NCBI GenBank assembly: GCA_977006965.1
Contig: OZ345353.1
Location: 1,922,001-1,986,000, forward strand
Reading direction: 5' to 3'
Length of the DNA: 64,000 nucleotides
Source: Phymatolithon calcareum
Taxonomy: Eukaryota > Rhodophyta > Florideophyceae > Hapalidiales
Of this stretch, positions 54,747-64,000 are shown piece by piece. How positions within the stretch are numbered: the stretch's first letter is position 1; each line of letters begins with the position of its first letter. Below the pieces are notes generated by a model. That model saw only the letters and a program-made list of their open reading frames with translations. It had not been told where the DNA came from and did no database searches. The position numbers and the translations under genes are program-made.

Positions 54747-55397
54747 CAGCCGTAGCTGCATAGACGCGGTTAGCGGGCAACCGCGGATGTTTGGTGACAT
54801 GGTCCGGAATCTATGGAACCTTATGGAACGGTTATTTTCACGCGAGGTTCAGATAGAGTGTGTTTGGATACAGAGTCATAACGGCGTCGCGAAGAATGAG
54901 GCTGCTTATGAACTTTCGCGGCGGGGAATTTCGGAATCGAGTCCGGCGCTGCACCCAGCGATACCTCTCACTTTGGAAGCGGCACGATCTATCATCAAGC
55001 CGCCCTGTAGAAGCAAGCCAGTGACCCTTCCTACGCTTCTGAAAGATCTGCACATATCGCAGAGACGTGCAGAGGTGGTACTTCACCAGCTCAAAGTGAA
55101 CTGCAGTCCTATTGTGGCAAGCTTTCACCATGGACACAGCGAGGATGAACCGCTACTCTACGACCCAGTATGCAAGATGTGCCCGTATGGCGTCGTGGAG
55201 ACAGTGGAGCACCTCATCCTGCATTGTTCTGGGCGGACTGCTTCTCGAGGACAATTCATCGGAAGAGTGCGAGACAAAACGGTAGAAGATCTGTGAAGGG
55301 AGAGACCCGTAGAGATAGTCTAGTATTTGAACAATAAGAACTTGCTCTAGGGTAAATTCTGGCGTTAATTAACGCATTCTGCATTAAGAAAGAAAGA
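54747..55397 (+). mobile_element. LINE family A fragment (copy 3) with target duplication
   Basis: A more diverged copy of the RNase H/zinc-knuckle end. It starts at the SCID motif region and keeps IWIQSHNG, ELSRRGISESS and CKMC...HLILHC, with a stop at 55294. The tail is CATTAAGAAAGAAAG. AACGACAAGGAGA occurs at 54734-54746 and again at 55398-55410, a 13-nt target-site duplication. The catalytic DEL is changed to YEL-type sequence (AAYELSRRG), so it is inactive. Confidence 0.85.
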
Positions 55398-58300
55398 AAC
55401 GACAAGGAGAACGACAAGGAATCAAACGGAGTCATTAGCGCCTTATTCCGTTTCTAGAAATCGAAATCTCAGCCCAAGTTCATCTCCAAATATTGTGAAG
55501 AAGACCTCGAGGAGAACGACCTGACATCAGAGGAGATTGCGTGCCACCACTTTCGACGGAAACTTGCGCGAAAACTAGAAGTGAAGGCGGATGAATAGAG
55601 AGCGAAAGACGCATGCATGCGCAACCGATGACGATAAAGCGGGGGCGATTGTGCAGGGTGCGAATGCGAAAATGTATTATGCGCGATTAAGAGCACTTCC
55701 TGAGAGGAGAGCTTGAAAGAAAGCTTGGATTCACATGAAGTGAATGACTCTGTATTGACGGCGAAGGTATTCCGTGCGACGCAGAGTGATAGGTTTTGAT
55801 CAGAACGTGTGGTTGTACTGACAGAGGCTAAATTGCATCACGGCTTATTTGGTGAGGCAACAATGGAGACATTCCTAATCGCCTATCATCGTCCGTCTTG
55901 CGTTCATGTGCTGTGACAAGCCTGTTTGAATGAATTTCCCTACAAAATCAGGGGCCAGAGTTCATCTTAAACTTTTCATAGTTTTCGTCCAACCTTTAAA
56001 TATCTTTTGAGTTGCGATGTACCAGTAAATCTGCAATATACCTCAGCATGGTCAACAAGACCAGGCCATGGACGATGAATTCTCTTGCTCATCACGCAGA
56101 GCACCGACATGTGATACTGTGATTTTCCCTCAAGCGCGCTTTTTATCTCAGTGACGATTCAAAATTCTCAAAAAGTAAGACTGGGATGAGACATTAAAAG
56201 GATAGGAGAGAATGAAACAAGCTAAACTTCAGAATGGTCACGATGATGATCATTCAGTAAATGTCGCAAAAAAGTCTTGCTGGAGCAATTGAAATGCAGA
56301 ACTCTGGTGCGTAGACAGGGCGTTACAGCGACAGAAAGTATACAATTTGAGATTTTTCAATCGGAATTGCAATGACGATATCCTGATCTTCCGTACTTAA
56401 CGTAACGCTGTGCACTAGTGAGCTCCATTAATCATAGTGATGAGCATTCCGACCTGAAGCGTTGTGCTGAAGAAGCATTGACAGTAAACCTTCAGTATAA
56501 GACGTTGCAGAACAGGAATTTGTCCAATAGGAATATCGTGAGTGGAGCAACAGACACACCAGCGGGAGTCGAAATTAAAAAACTTGGCGACCACACCGTA
56601 AGAAAGCCGTGCATATTAGAGGTTGAGTCCCTTCGTACGTGTTGATGAAACCCAGGCAAAGAAGAGTGCCTGCCCGATACGTGAAGAGCGCTCGTACAGG
56701 TCGGTGTACCGACATAAACTTCAACTCTTCAATACGTTCAAGGTAGCGGTACTATCGCTCTGTACCCATATTTCACCTCTACCGGTAGAGGTGAATAATT
56801 GTAGTCAAGAAATTTCAATTGTTAGTATTGACAGAGTTGTGGTTGTTGTGCTGGTGCCGGTTGAGTATTCAGAACAGTGAGATGTGAGATAGACGAACAT
56901 TAGAAAAATTGGAGTGAGATAACAGCGGATGCGAGTGGAAGCGATATGAGCGATACGAGCGACAATGGTCAGGCATGACGCATTCCGCTAAAACGTTATT
57001 ATTCTCCGGCACGGTTGACTCTAGTGCCGCTGGAGCCAAGAACGAATAGCGTGTGAGCGGAGAAGATATGAATTGTACGGGAGAAGATGTGATGACTAGA
57101 AACACTGCTCCATCGAGTACGAGTCTGGGGGATGCATCTGACCCTTTCTAAAAAGATGGAAGATTATCAATAACAATCCGCACAACAACGACCCGGATCT
57201 GTGTTCTCCTATTTGTCAGCTTTCTCCATCTTTACTCGCTTATCACCTAATCTTGTGCTGATCATCCCCGGTAGCGCAAACCTTGGACAGGGCAATTTTA
57301 CGCACTGAAGATGACACCCTATCGTCCAAGAGAAATCTGCATGAGAATTGGGTGCAGCTGGATGAGTATTGATGTACATGTTCATGTCCAGCCGTTGTAA
57401 GCACAGTTCTCTAGTTTGTCCGAAAGAATCTTGATGCCGACTGTGCACACTGTAGATTAGCTTTCGAATTGGAGTACTGAAATGTGTGCTGGTGCCTTGC
57501 TTACTCCGCGCGCAAAAAGAGATCCATCGTCCTCCACCTGTTGCCCTTAGTTATATTGTGCGACACGCTCAACATCACCTAGAACGGGACGAAGCGGGGG
57601 ATGAAACGAGAGTTTAGACGAGGGCAGGAGTGCACACGTGGAAACTGGGCAGGTTCGCGAGGGCATGTCCAGCTGAAATCGAGATGCACCTTTCGAGATT
57701 GTAGTCAGCGATGATATTTTGTGCGCCTACCACTGCGGCCAGTTCGGAGGCCTTGGCAAGCGGACTTCATACTTTGGAGCTGTTTGAACTCATACTATGG
57801 GTGACAAGTGTATAAGTACCACTGCGGGGACAAACGAATGTTCAAGAATTGAAGGTACCTTACACGTCTCCATCTTGCTCCGTAGTTGAGATTCACAGTG
57901 TGATGCTTTGAATAGATGATGTGCTGTGACCTTGTCGCCGCGGCGGATGAGCTCACTGGTCCATTGGCTCGTCACTGTCAGCTCAATCGAGGCTTCGAAG
58001 TTTGAAATAAGTCTCCCTGAGATACAGTACTGTCCGATTGGCGTGGCATGTATATTGCCACTGCTCTTTCGTTGTCGAAATATCAACGCTGACAGCAATC
58101 TCAAACGGTTAATCCCGATTTAACAGCAGGGCGTATCCTGTCCAGATTGGTCACATCTACTACGTCTGCGGTTTTTCCAATGCATTGACGATGCGACCTA
58201 CCACAACTATGTTTAATTCCTCAAGCATATTTAACTAGCATTCATCTATATGTAGCGTCAACGAACGATACCCTGACCCGCCCAAGTACCTGATTGTGAA

Positions 58301-58611
58301 TCAAATGAACACCCGTTCCCCAGCAATAACTGTGGCTGCATTTCGCACAGTACCGACCAGTGGAACACTGTCGTGCAGGATTTGCCCCGCCATGGGGCGG
58401 CGTTCAAGAACATCCGCAGATAGCGGCAACTCAGTATGGAAGATAGAACAGTGGAGTGTGCTCAACAAATGACGTATGCAAACGTTGTGTAACTATCATC
58501 ATTTCATCTCCCGCCATATAAGCTCATCGATCTATGCCGATACTGAAAGCATGCAGACAAAATTCAACACCAACAAAACCCCATCATCAAATCAACTGAA
58601 AAAACTCCAAC
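55398..58611. other. Long gene-poor stretch
   Basis: 3.2 kb without a recognisable gene. A coding-like plus-strand run near 55478-55599 (KYCEEDLEENDLTSEEIA) may continue the frame interrupted by LINE copy 3. A minus-strand frame 58104-57790 (CISGRLISNFEASIELTV) looks beta-rich and could be an exon. A perfect 24-bp palindrome TTCACCTCTACC/GGTAGAGGTGAA lies at 56772-56795. Confidence 0.35.
58517..58611 (+). promoter_or_regulatory. Core promoter and 5' UTR of calpain-like gene 2
   Basis: ATATAAG begins about 95 bp before the ATG, and the last ~50 bp (AACACCAACAAAACCCCATC...) match the corresponding region of copy 1. Confidence 0.45.
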
Positions 58612-60042
58612 ATGGCGTTTAATAAGGCATTTGACCCCCAAGCCGTTCAAAACTGTGGGGTCATCAACCCATACGCATTAGCAGAATTCATAACAGGACG
58701 CAAGATTGCTTGGAAGCGTGTCACTGATGTTCCTCGCTTCTTCGAATCCATTTTCGCAACTCCCTACAAAGAACTCTTCGACCCCGTCTACAAAGGCCCG
58801 CTCTACACGGGCTTGCAACTCAACGACAAGAAGGAACTTATTCGTGTCCATTCTCCTCTTCTCGACGTCAAACCAAAGAGGAAATTCAACGACCTTGACG
58901 ATCGACGAAATGACTACACCAAAATCAGGAAACTTTCTGATCTTGCCGATCACTTCAGAGGCAAGAATGTGGGCGATATCGAAGTCGAGCGCGCTGAAGT
59001 CTCCGGCCAGCAAAAAGTGCGACTGACCGTGCGACTTCCGGAAACCGAAAGACTGGAACGTCTGGCACAGGTGTTCACTCCAGAAATTGTCCGAATGATT
59101 GCGCCGGATCCGGACCACAAAGGACCGCCGCCGCCGTCACCGCCACCGGGGCCACCAGCAGATGAACCAGTGCGCCCACCACCGCCTTCGCCGCCGCCCA
59201 AACGTGGGAATTGGAGCGATCCTGGCAGATTCTTCAACGAGGCTGCAGAGTTCTTCGATCCCATCCAGGGACAAGTTGCCAATTGCTACTTCATTGCAGC
59301 GCTATCTGCCGTTGCGTGGGCGATGCCGTATCGTATTACTCATATGACGCGTGCCACGGGAAGCGCAGAACACCAGTTCACCAACATGATTCGATTTTAT
59401 GAGCCGGAAAGCCACGGCAAGGTGTTTGAAGAAGTAGAAGTGACGGACGCTGTTCCTTTCACAACGAATGGAAACTTTATGTATGCGCGATCGAGCGAAG
59501 GCGGCGAGATATGGCCCGCTGTATACGAAAAAGCGTACGCGAAGTACAAAACTGGCGTCTCTGGCGATCGTCCGGACATTCTGCAGACGGCGTGGGGTGA
59601 CTGCGTAAAGGCAACGGCTGAATTGACTGGCGGACAGAGGTACTACTACTACATACCGAACTACTCGGCTGATGAGTTGTGGGACGCTGTGCGACGCAAC
59701 TGTCTGGGCGGGCGTACGTTCAATCCGATGACGGCCAGCACACACTCGTCGTCGGCGGCGGCTGATAAGAAGATTCACTACAGTGATGCCAACCTTGTTG
59801 CTTCGCATTGCTACACGATATTGGGCTGGGCAGAGCATAACAATAAGAGGTACCTCCTGCTTCGCAATCCATGGGGACACAAGGAAATAAGCAAATACAC
59901 ATACGAAAAAGCGCCTGTGTGGTTATGGGACGTCAACTGGTGGCGTCACGTCAACTTGGCCATCTCTGACGGCACGTTTGCACTGGAAGTAGGCGCTTTC
60001 AAGTATTATTTCCGAGGCTTCGGTGTTGTGAAGGATGAATAA
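58612..60042 (+). CDS. Calpain-like cysteine protease, copy 2
   Basis: 476 residues, intronless, paralogue of 41293-42765 in opposite orientation 16 kb away. Same layout: an unassigned N-terminal region, a Pro-rich hinge (about 172-197) and the family C2 core. The triad is intact: Cys225 (QVANCYFIAA), His399 (ASHCYTILGW) and Asn419 (LRNPWG). Differences from copy 1 concentrate at the extreme N-terminus, the hinge and the C-terminus. Copy 1 has 14 extra residues. Both look functional. Substrates and regulation are unknown. Confidence 0.85.
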   Translation: MAFNKAFDPQAVQNCGVINPYALAEFITGRKIAWKRVTDVPRFFESIFATPYKELFDPVYKGPLYTGLQLNDKKELIRVHSPLLDVKPKRKFNDLDDRRNDYTKIRKLSDLADHFRGKNVGDIEVERAEVSGQQKVRLTVRLPETERLERLAQVFTPEIVRMIAPDPDHKGPPPPSPPPGPPADEPVRPPPPSPPPKRGNWSDPGRFFNEAAEFFDPIQGQVANCYFIAALSAVAWAMPYRITHMTRATGSAEHQFTNMIRFYEPESHGKVFEEVEVTDAVPFTTNGNFMYARSSEGGEIWPAVYEKAYAKYKTGVSGDRPDILQTAWGDCVKATAELTGGQRYYYYIPNYSADELWDAVRRNCLGGRTFNPMTASTHSSSAAADKKIHYSDANLVASHCYTILGWAEHNNKRYLLLRNPWGHKEISKYTYEKAPVWLWDVNWWRHVNLAISDGTFALEVGAFKYYFRGFGVVKDE

Positions 60043-60601
60043 CTGTGCGGACATGCTGCAGCAGAGTTGTAGTTTCATAGACTTTCATGTAGATTCTCTC
60101 ATTCTTTCATATCCCTAGTATAGTTTAGCAAGAAGTGACCAGTTTAATGGTCATTTTAAGTTTTATCCCGCACCACAAAAGCGTGGTATGCTAGAAAGAT
60201 CTTTAAAAGTAGACCGCGACTTTCTACTTTTTAATACCTTAGGTCACTGATGTCATGATGAACGCGTGGTTTTTAGGATATTAAAAGCTTCGCGGCGAAG
60301 TGCAATTGCCATTGAGCCACTTTTTGTGAATTTTGTTGCACACTACCAGAAGCACGCGGCCTTACTCACAAAATTGTGGTACATGCAAACATGGAGAAGA
60401 CGTCGTTTCACTCACCTCCCTGGTGTAGTCCTCTGAGTTGTCGGCAATGCTAGTCTTTTCTATTCAGATTGTGTGCCGGGAACGTATTTCCTATCTGGCT
60501 AACTATCAAAACTTTTCTCTAATTCATGAATGAGGTATCACTACTGCACTTAGCTACAACAAAGCGAATGTCTCAAAACAGAGACAATCTTCGCAAATAG
60601 A
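60043..60601. other. Convergent spacer
   Basis: Between calpain-like gene 2 and the C69 peptidase gene; a ~10-bp hairpin (AAAAGTAGA/TCTACTTTT) lies near 60205-60235. No gene is seen. Confidence 0.5.
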
Positions 60602-62566
60602 CTATCCCCTAATGCGGGAATACCCCGTGCGCGATTTGAAAAAGTCCGTCAACGTATAAACCAGAGCAAAGCACACTGCCGCACCAAGCACAACTCCCGA
60701 CGCAAAGTTCAGCACATACGAAGTCTCCTCAAATTGACTGTCCGGGTCGCGCAGATCTAGCACTTTTCTCGCACCCCCCCGTTTCGCACGTCCAGCGCGT
60801 AGCGCCTTCGTTCTCTTATCTGGCCTAGTCTCCAGCAAGTCGAAGTATCCAACAAACTTGAGCCATTTCTCCGGGTAGAAGAACGAAGACATAGTAATAT
60901 CATTTGCATTTGGATCCTCCATAATAAATCCATCATGCACTCTAGCAACCAGTTCAGGAAAAAAGTGCACGTAAGAGTGAAACGCGAATCTCGCGACGCG
61001 TTGCGAGAATAATGCGAGGGTCCACTGCATTTCACTCGCTTTCCCTTCAGCGAGCAACCGCTCGGCCAGAGCATCGATAGAGCTGATATGGTATTTCTCG
61101 ATGTGCTTCTGCACCTCGCGGAGCATGGGCATAGCGTGCATGTAGTACCGGTGCACCCAATTGGAGACCAGCGTCACTTGCCAATAGTAAGAGTGCGGGT
61201 TGAAGCGGAACAGCGAACCACGTGAAAGAACTCGCGGCACAAAGCCAGAGTGAACATAGAGAGGGAGAAACGAGGAGGAGTCCGGCTGTCCCTGTGCGAA
61301 ATACAAAAGAGCACCAACTTCCCGTGGAAGATGACTACACCCACGGGCAATCGAGGTGTAGCTGGTACGGAAGAGAGATATTCCACGCGCAAACTCCCCG
61401 CTCAAGGACCTCTTTCGCGACATCCCATCGACCGGAGCGCTGTCGTAGCGGTCCGGGTCTCCGTATGGTCCAGCCGCTGGACCCTTGGTAAGGTCATAAG
61501 GTGTACCTGCAAAGTAGTCACGGTTAATTTGCATAAGGTCGCGTGCGGATAGAGGACGTGCGGGTTTTATCGAAAAGGGGTAATCAGTGAGCTGCGACTT
61601 TGTGATTGAATTGAGCACGGTGGCGAGAGCGGGGTCAGCAATGGTGAAGACGCGCCACATACGGAGCGTGACGTAGGATGGTGATGGACGAGTTTTCCCG
61701 AATATAGCGGCAAAATCGAACGGGGATTTTTTTGTCCAGCGACCGAGACGGGTGGCGACTGCGTACATGCTGGAGGAATGCATGAAGTTCGCGGTGTCGT
61801 CAGAGTTGATTTTGCGAATAATGAAGTAATTGGCGACGACGGTAATATGGCCATCCGGGACGCGCTGGGCTGCCCAGACGGCACTGGCGCCCGTGTCATC
61901 AGCAAGGATGTGGAAGACCCAGGCCTCGTCTTTATCGGAGATGGTGAGTGCCTCTCCGCCCTCGAGGTACTTGTCACGAGTATTCCATTCGGCGCCGTAG
62001 TAGCCGTACTTCTCGGCATGTTCACCTATTATCTGGATCGCTTCCTTGGCGCTTGTCGCACGTTCAAGGGCCAGTTGGGTGAGCTCGCTAACATCGAACA
62101 GGGCCTTGCCGCCGTCACTGATGGGTCGTGCCACTGTTACTGTTGGACAAGTGCTTTCGCCGATGGAAACCATGTGCTCATTGACAAGGCCGTATCCACT
62201 CCCAGATTCATAGAGGGCAAAGGTGTTGCGCACCTGAGGGACAAAACCCATAGGACGCGTTTCAGTCCAATTTCCGAGCTGCGACTTAACACCTTCGAGA
62301 TTTTCGCGATTCCAGGTACGGGCGCGAGATGACACAAGATGAGGATATTGTGCTCGAACGAGGTAGACAGGACGCTTGGAACCCTTGGGAAATTGACGAG
62401 CCGGTACGTGGGCGAGGCGGAAATCGCAATCCTTGCAGTCGCTCGTGGTGGTGGTGTAGGAGCAAGAGTCTTCGGTTGCTCCAGGGGAGATCGCCAGCGC
62501 CGTGCATGCATCGGTCGAGCGGAGCAGCGCAGTGATGACGAGCATGCACAATAAAGTGCTAGACAT
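60602..62566 (-). CDS. C69-family dipeptidase, secretory and membrane-anchored
   Basis: Family C69 enzymes are N-terminal-nucleophile cysteine dipeptidases. With the ATG at 62564-62566 (an upstream ATG at 62602 is less likely) the protein is 654 residues. It begins with a hydrophobic signal peptide (MSSTLLCMLVITALLRSTDA) directly followed by Cys21, which cleavage would expose as the N-terminal nucleophile. Family motifs follow: TTTTSDCKDCDFRLAHVPA, GLVNEHMVSIGESTC (broken as GLVNEHMV and IGESTC), AWVFHILADD and ANYFIIRKI. A single membrane helix near 622-640 (ASGVVLGAAVCFALVYTL) and a short basic tail close the protein, predicting type I topology with the enzyme in the lumen or outside. Longer than bacterial members (~470), similar to protist ones. 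Confidence 0.9.
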   Translation of the reverse strand: MSSTLLCMLVITALLRSTDACTALAISPGATEDSCSYTTTTSDCKDCDFRLAHVPARQFPKGSKRPVYLVRAQYPHLVSSRARTWNRENLEGVKSQLGNWTETRPMGFVPQVRNTFALYESGSGYGLVNEHMVSIGESTCPTVTVARPISDGGKALFDVSELTQLALERATSAKEAIQIIGEHAEKYGYYGAEWNTRDKYLEGGEALTISDKDEAWVFHILADDTGASAVWAAQRVPDGHITVVANYFIIRKINSDDTANFMHSSSMYAVATRLGRWTKKSPFDFAAIFGKTRPSPSYVTLRMWRVFTIADPALATVLNSITKSQLTDYPFSIKPARPLSARDLMQINRDYFAGTPYDLTKGPAAGPYGDPDRYDSAPVDGMSRKRSLSGEFARGISLFRTSYTSIARGCSHLPREVGALLYFAQGQPDSSSFLPLYVHSGFVPRVLSRGSLFRFNPHSYYWQVTLVSNWVHRYYMHAMPMLREVQKHIEKYHISSIDALAERLLAEGKASEMQWTLALFSQRVARFAFHSYVHFFPELVARVHDGFIMEDPNANDITMSSFFYPEKWLKFVGYFDLLETRPDKRTKALRAGRAKRGGARKVLDLRDPDSQFEETSYVLNFASGVVLGAAVCFALVYTLTDFFKSRTGYSRIRG

Positions 62567-62986
62567 TCTGAATTGAAGATGGCACCGGCAGTTGGTCAAC
62601 ATGGCGAAAGCGATGAGATGGAAGGGGGCTTAAAAGGCAACCGTTGCAGGTGAGGTGCACCTCTCGGGCATAACCGAGGGAAGGCGTCACAAGAGCAGAC
62701 ACCGCGCGGATATCAATGAGTGCGAGAGGATGTGGGTTCGGTTCAGCAAAGCAATGAGATCACCACGTGTACACGTGGCATACTGGGATAGGGTGGACTT
62801 TTGAGATCTCAAGCCCACGGCTCCTATCGTCATCACAGCATGCAGTAGATTTTTAAATCTACTGTAGTTGGGACACGACGGCGTGAGCACAAGCCACCAC
62901 CCATGGGCGATTTAGGGATATGCAAAAGCACAGGAGTTATGAAAGAAGAAAAGGAAATGAGAGCACGACAAAGCTGAAATGTGTGC
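62567..62986. other. Spacer upstream of C69 gene
   Basis: Presumed promoter of the dipeptidase. Contains a 10-bp hairpin CAGTAGATTT/AAATCTACTG at 62843-62864. Confidence 0.5.
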
Positions 62987-63646
62987 TTACAGGGCCGCAA
63001 GAACGGCGCCATCGAGACCCGCGCTGTCGACCATTGCACGCAGGGCCTGAGCGAGAAGAAACAGCGGGACGCAGCACTAGATTAGATTCGGTAGGAACAG
63101 AAGGATTTAAGAGTGCAGAAGATAAGGACGTACCGAGACGGCCTCGTCGGCATTGGCAACTGCACCGGAGGGCCATTTGAGTGTCTCCAGGGCGCACACG
63201 CACAACCCTCGCTCGTCGCACATGACGGCCTCCAGTGCGATACCGGCCTCAGTGACGGCTGTGGCGCGAACGCTCTGCAGCACGGCGAGATCATCCTGAA
63301 GAATACGTCACATGATGCCATGCCATTAGAAAAGAATGAGTGTCTGACAGTCCGATGACCGGCAGGCAGTCCTGGAAAATCTGCAAGGTCATGCAGGTGA
63401 CGCAGAAGAGAAAAACAGCGACACGAGCGAGCGTACCGTGACTGTGCCGAATGAGACAGCGAGAACCGCGAGTTCACGAACGAAATCCGCGTTTAGCCCA
63501 TCGACAAGGGCGGCCGAGCGAGCAAACTCTGCGCGCGGTGCACGTCGCAGACATATCCGCTGTGGCTGCACCACTGCTCTGACCATACGTAGCGGTGTGG
63601 CTTGGAGAAAAGCGGAAGCAGAATGCATTTTGGTGCTGCTTAGCAT
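62987..63646 (-). CDS. Three-exon orphan protein, possibly organelle-targeted
   Basis: Built from splice signals and reading frame. Exon 1 is 63437-63646, intron 63296-63436 (GTACGC...TTCAG, 141 bp), exon 2 63134-63295 (54 codons), intron 63047-63133 (GTACGT...CTCAG, 87 bp), exon 3 62987-63046 ending TAA. All junctions are phase 0 and every exon stays open, giving 143 residues. The N-terminal ~40 residues are Arg/Ala/Ser-rich without acids, like a transit peptide. The rest is helical and Ala-rich (DDLAVLQSVRATAV, ADEAVSALRAMVDSAG). No family recognised. The stop overlaps another donor-like GTAAGC, so a further exon is possible. Confidence 0.6.
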
Positions 63647-63666
63647 CGACTTCGGTGGTACAGGGC

Positions 63667-63694
63667 AGTGCAGTGCAGTGCAGTGCAGTGCAGT
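63667..63694. repeat. CAGTG pentanucleotide microsatellite
   Basis: Five to six tandem units of CAGTG, just upstream of the three-exon gene. Confidence 0.9.
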
Positions 63695-63818
63695 TTGGAC
63701 AAGGCAGAGCTACAGTAGTGTAGCTGATGCGAAGCGGAACGGTAAATTAGGTCGCTGCTCAATGTGTACCTCGAATAGGAACCTATCAAAAAGGACACGT
63801 AGCGAAAACTTACAGGAT

Positions 63819-64000
63819 TTACATTTCAAAATTTTGATCCACCTTTTCATCTCTTCTTCCCTCTCTCCCCCTCTCCCCCTCTTTCGCGGCCGTCAGTCCC
63901 CAGAACGGCCCTAGAAGCGCCGCAGCAACCACAGTCGCGCCTACCAGTACTGCAAAGAACGGCCCCCATCCAGCTTGCGCTACTCTCGCGAGCGGGTATC
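63819..64000 (-). CDS. C-terminal end of a membrane protein (partial)
   Basis: The minus-strand frame is open from the window edge to TAA at 63819-63821. It shows a hydrophobic helix (GWGPFFAVLVGATVVAAALL) after a short amphipathic segment, then a charged, Glu/Arg/Gly-rich tail. The pattern fits the last helix of a major-facilitator-type transporter, but no diagnostic motif is in view. The rest of the gene lies beyond the window. Confidence 0.45.
   Translation of the reverse strand, partial: YPLARVAQAGWGPFFAVLVGATVVAAALLGPFWGLTAAKEGERGREGRRDEKVDQNFEM

Noticed and set aside
59302-59880. 192-codon frame opposite calpain-like gene 2 (and 174 codons opposite gene 1)
   Set aside because: The two antisense frames look alike only because the sense genes are paralogues.
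1-64000. tRNA, rRNA or CRISPR features
   Set aside because: B-box-like strings (for example GGTTCGATCC near 8315) lack a matching acceptor stem and A box; no regularly spaced identical repeats with unique spacers; no rRNA motifs seen. A covariance-model scan would be decisive.

Overview
The window reads as eukaryotic nuclear DNA, most likely from a multicellular (florideophyte) red alga such as Chondrus. This is inferred from four things: host genes that are mostly uninterrupted or carry one or two short GT-AG introns; a plastid-type malonyl transacylase with a transit-like leader; gene-poor spacers filled with decayed LINEs; and eukaryotic housekeeping genes (proteasome Rpn8, ribosomal eL20, importin-4). 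The species is not proven.

Layout. 1-3.1 kb is a degenerate duplicate of 16.4-19.2 kb, ending in an RPN8 pseudogene. A bacterial-looking DUF1963/YwqG-type gene lies at 4.0-5.0 kb, then a decayed C2H2 zinc-finger locus at 5.9-7.6 kb. From 8.6 to 16.4 kb there are LINE reverse-transcriptase and RNase H fragments, a perfect 71-bp palindrome and a GC-rich 856-residue orphan ORF that may belong to an undescribed element. 18.5-19.5 kb is intact two-exon RPN8. 21-24.5 kb holds a MOSC-like fragment, a two-exon mARC gene and a small coiled-coil gene. 27.9-31.9 kb is an NLR/APAF1-like gene (helical N-terminus, NB-ARC, winged helix, helical domain, WD40 propellers) whose WD40 part is broken. 33.2-36 kb carries a secreted two-domain protein gene facing an inverted pseudogene copy of its own 5' end. 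36-40.2 kb is repeat-rich: a GC-rich repeat block, a 196-bp identical direct repeat, a hAT-like transposase remnant and a minisatellite. 41-60 kb is bracketed by two inverted calpain-like protease genes. Between them lie an RNase H LINE copy, an LRR/F-box-like gene, eL20, importin-4, fabD and a third LINE copy. 60.6-64 kb has a membrane-anchored C69 dipeptidase, a three-exon orphan gene and the end of a membrane protein running off the window.

How they fit together: eukaryotic genes are monocistronic, so neighbours need not cooperate. Importin-4 and fabD share a 334-bp divergent promoter, and eL20 and importin-4 converge. The most interesting biological theme is the APAF1-like STAND protein, a possible innate-immune or cell-death switch in a red alga. 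The calpain-like and C69 proteases are other notable genes nearby, but nothing in the sequence ties them to it.
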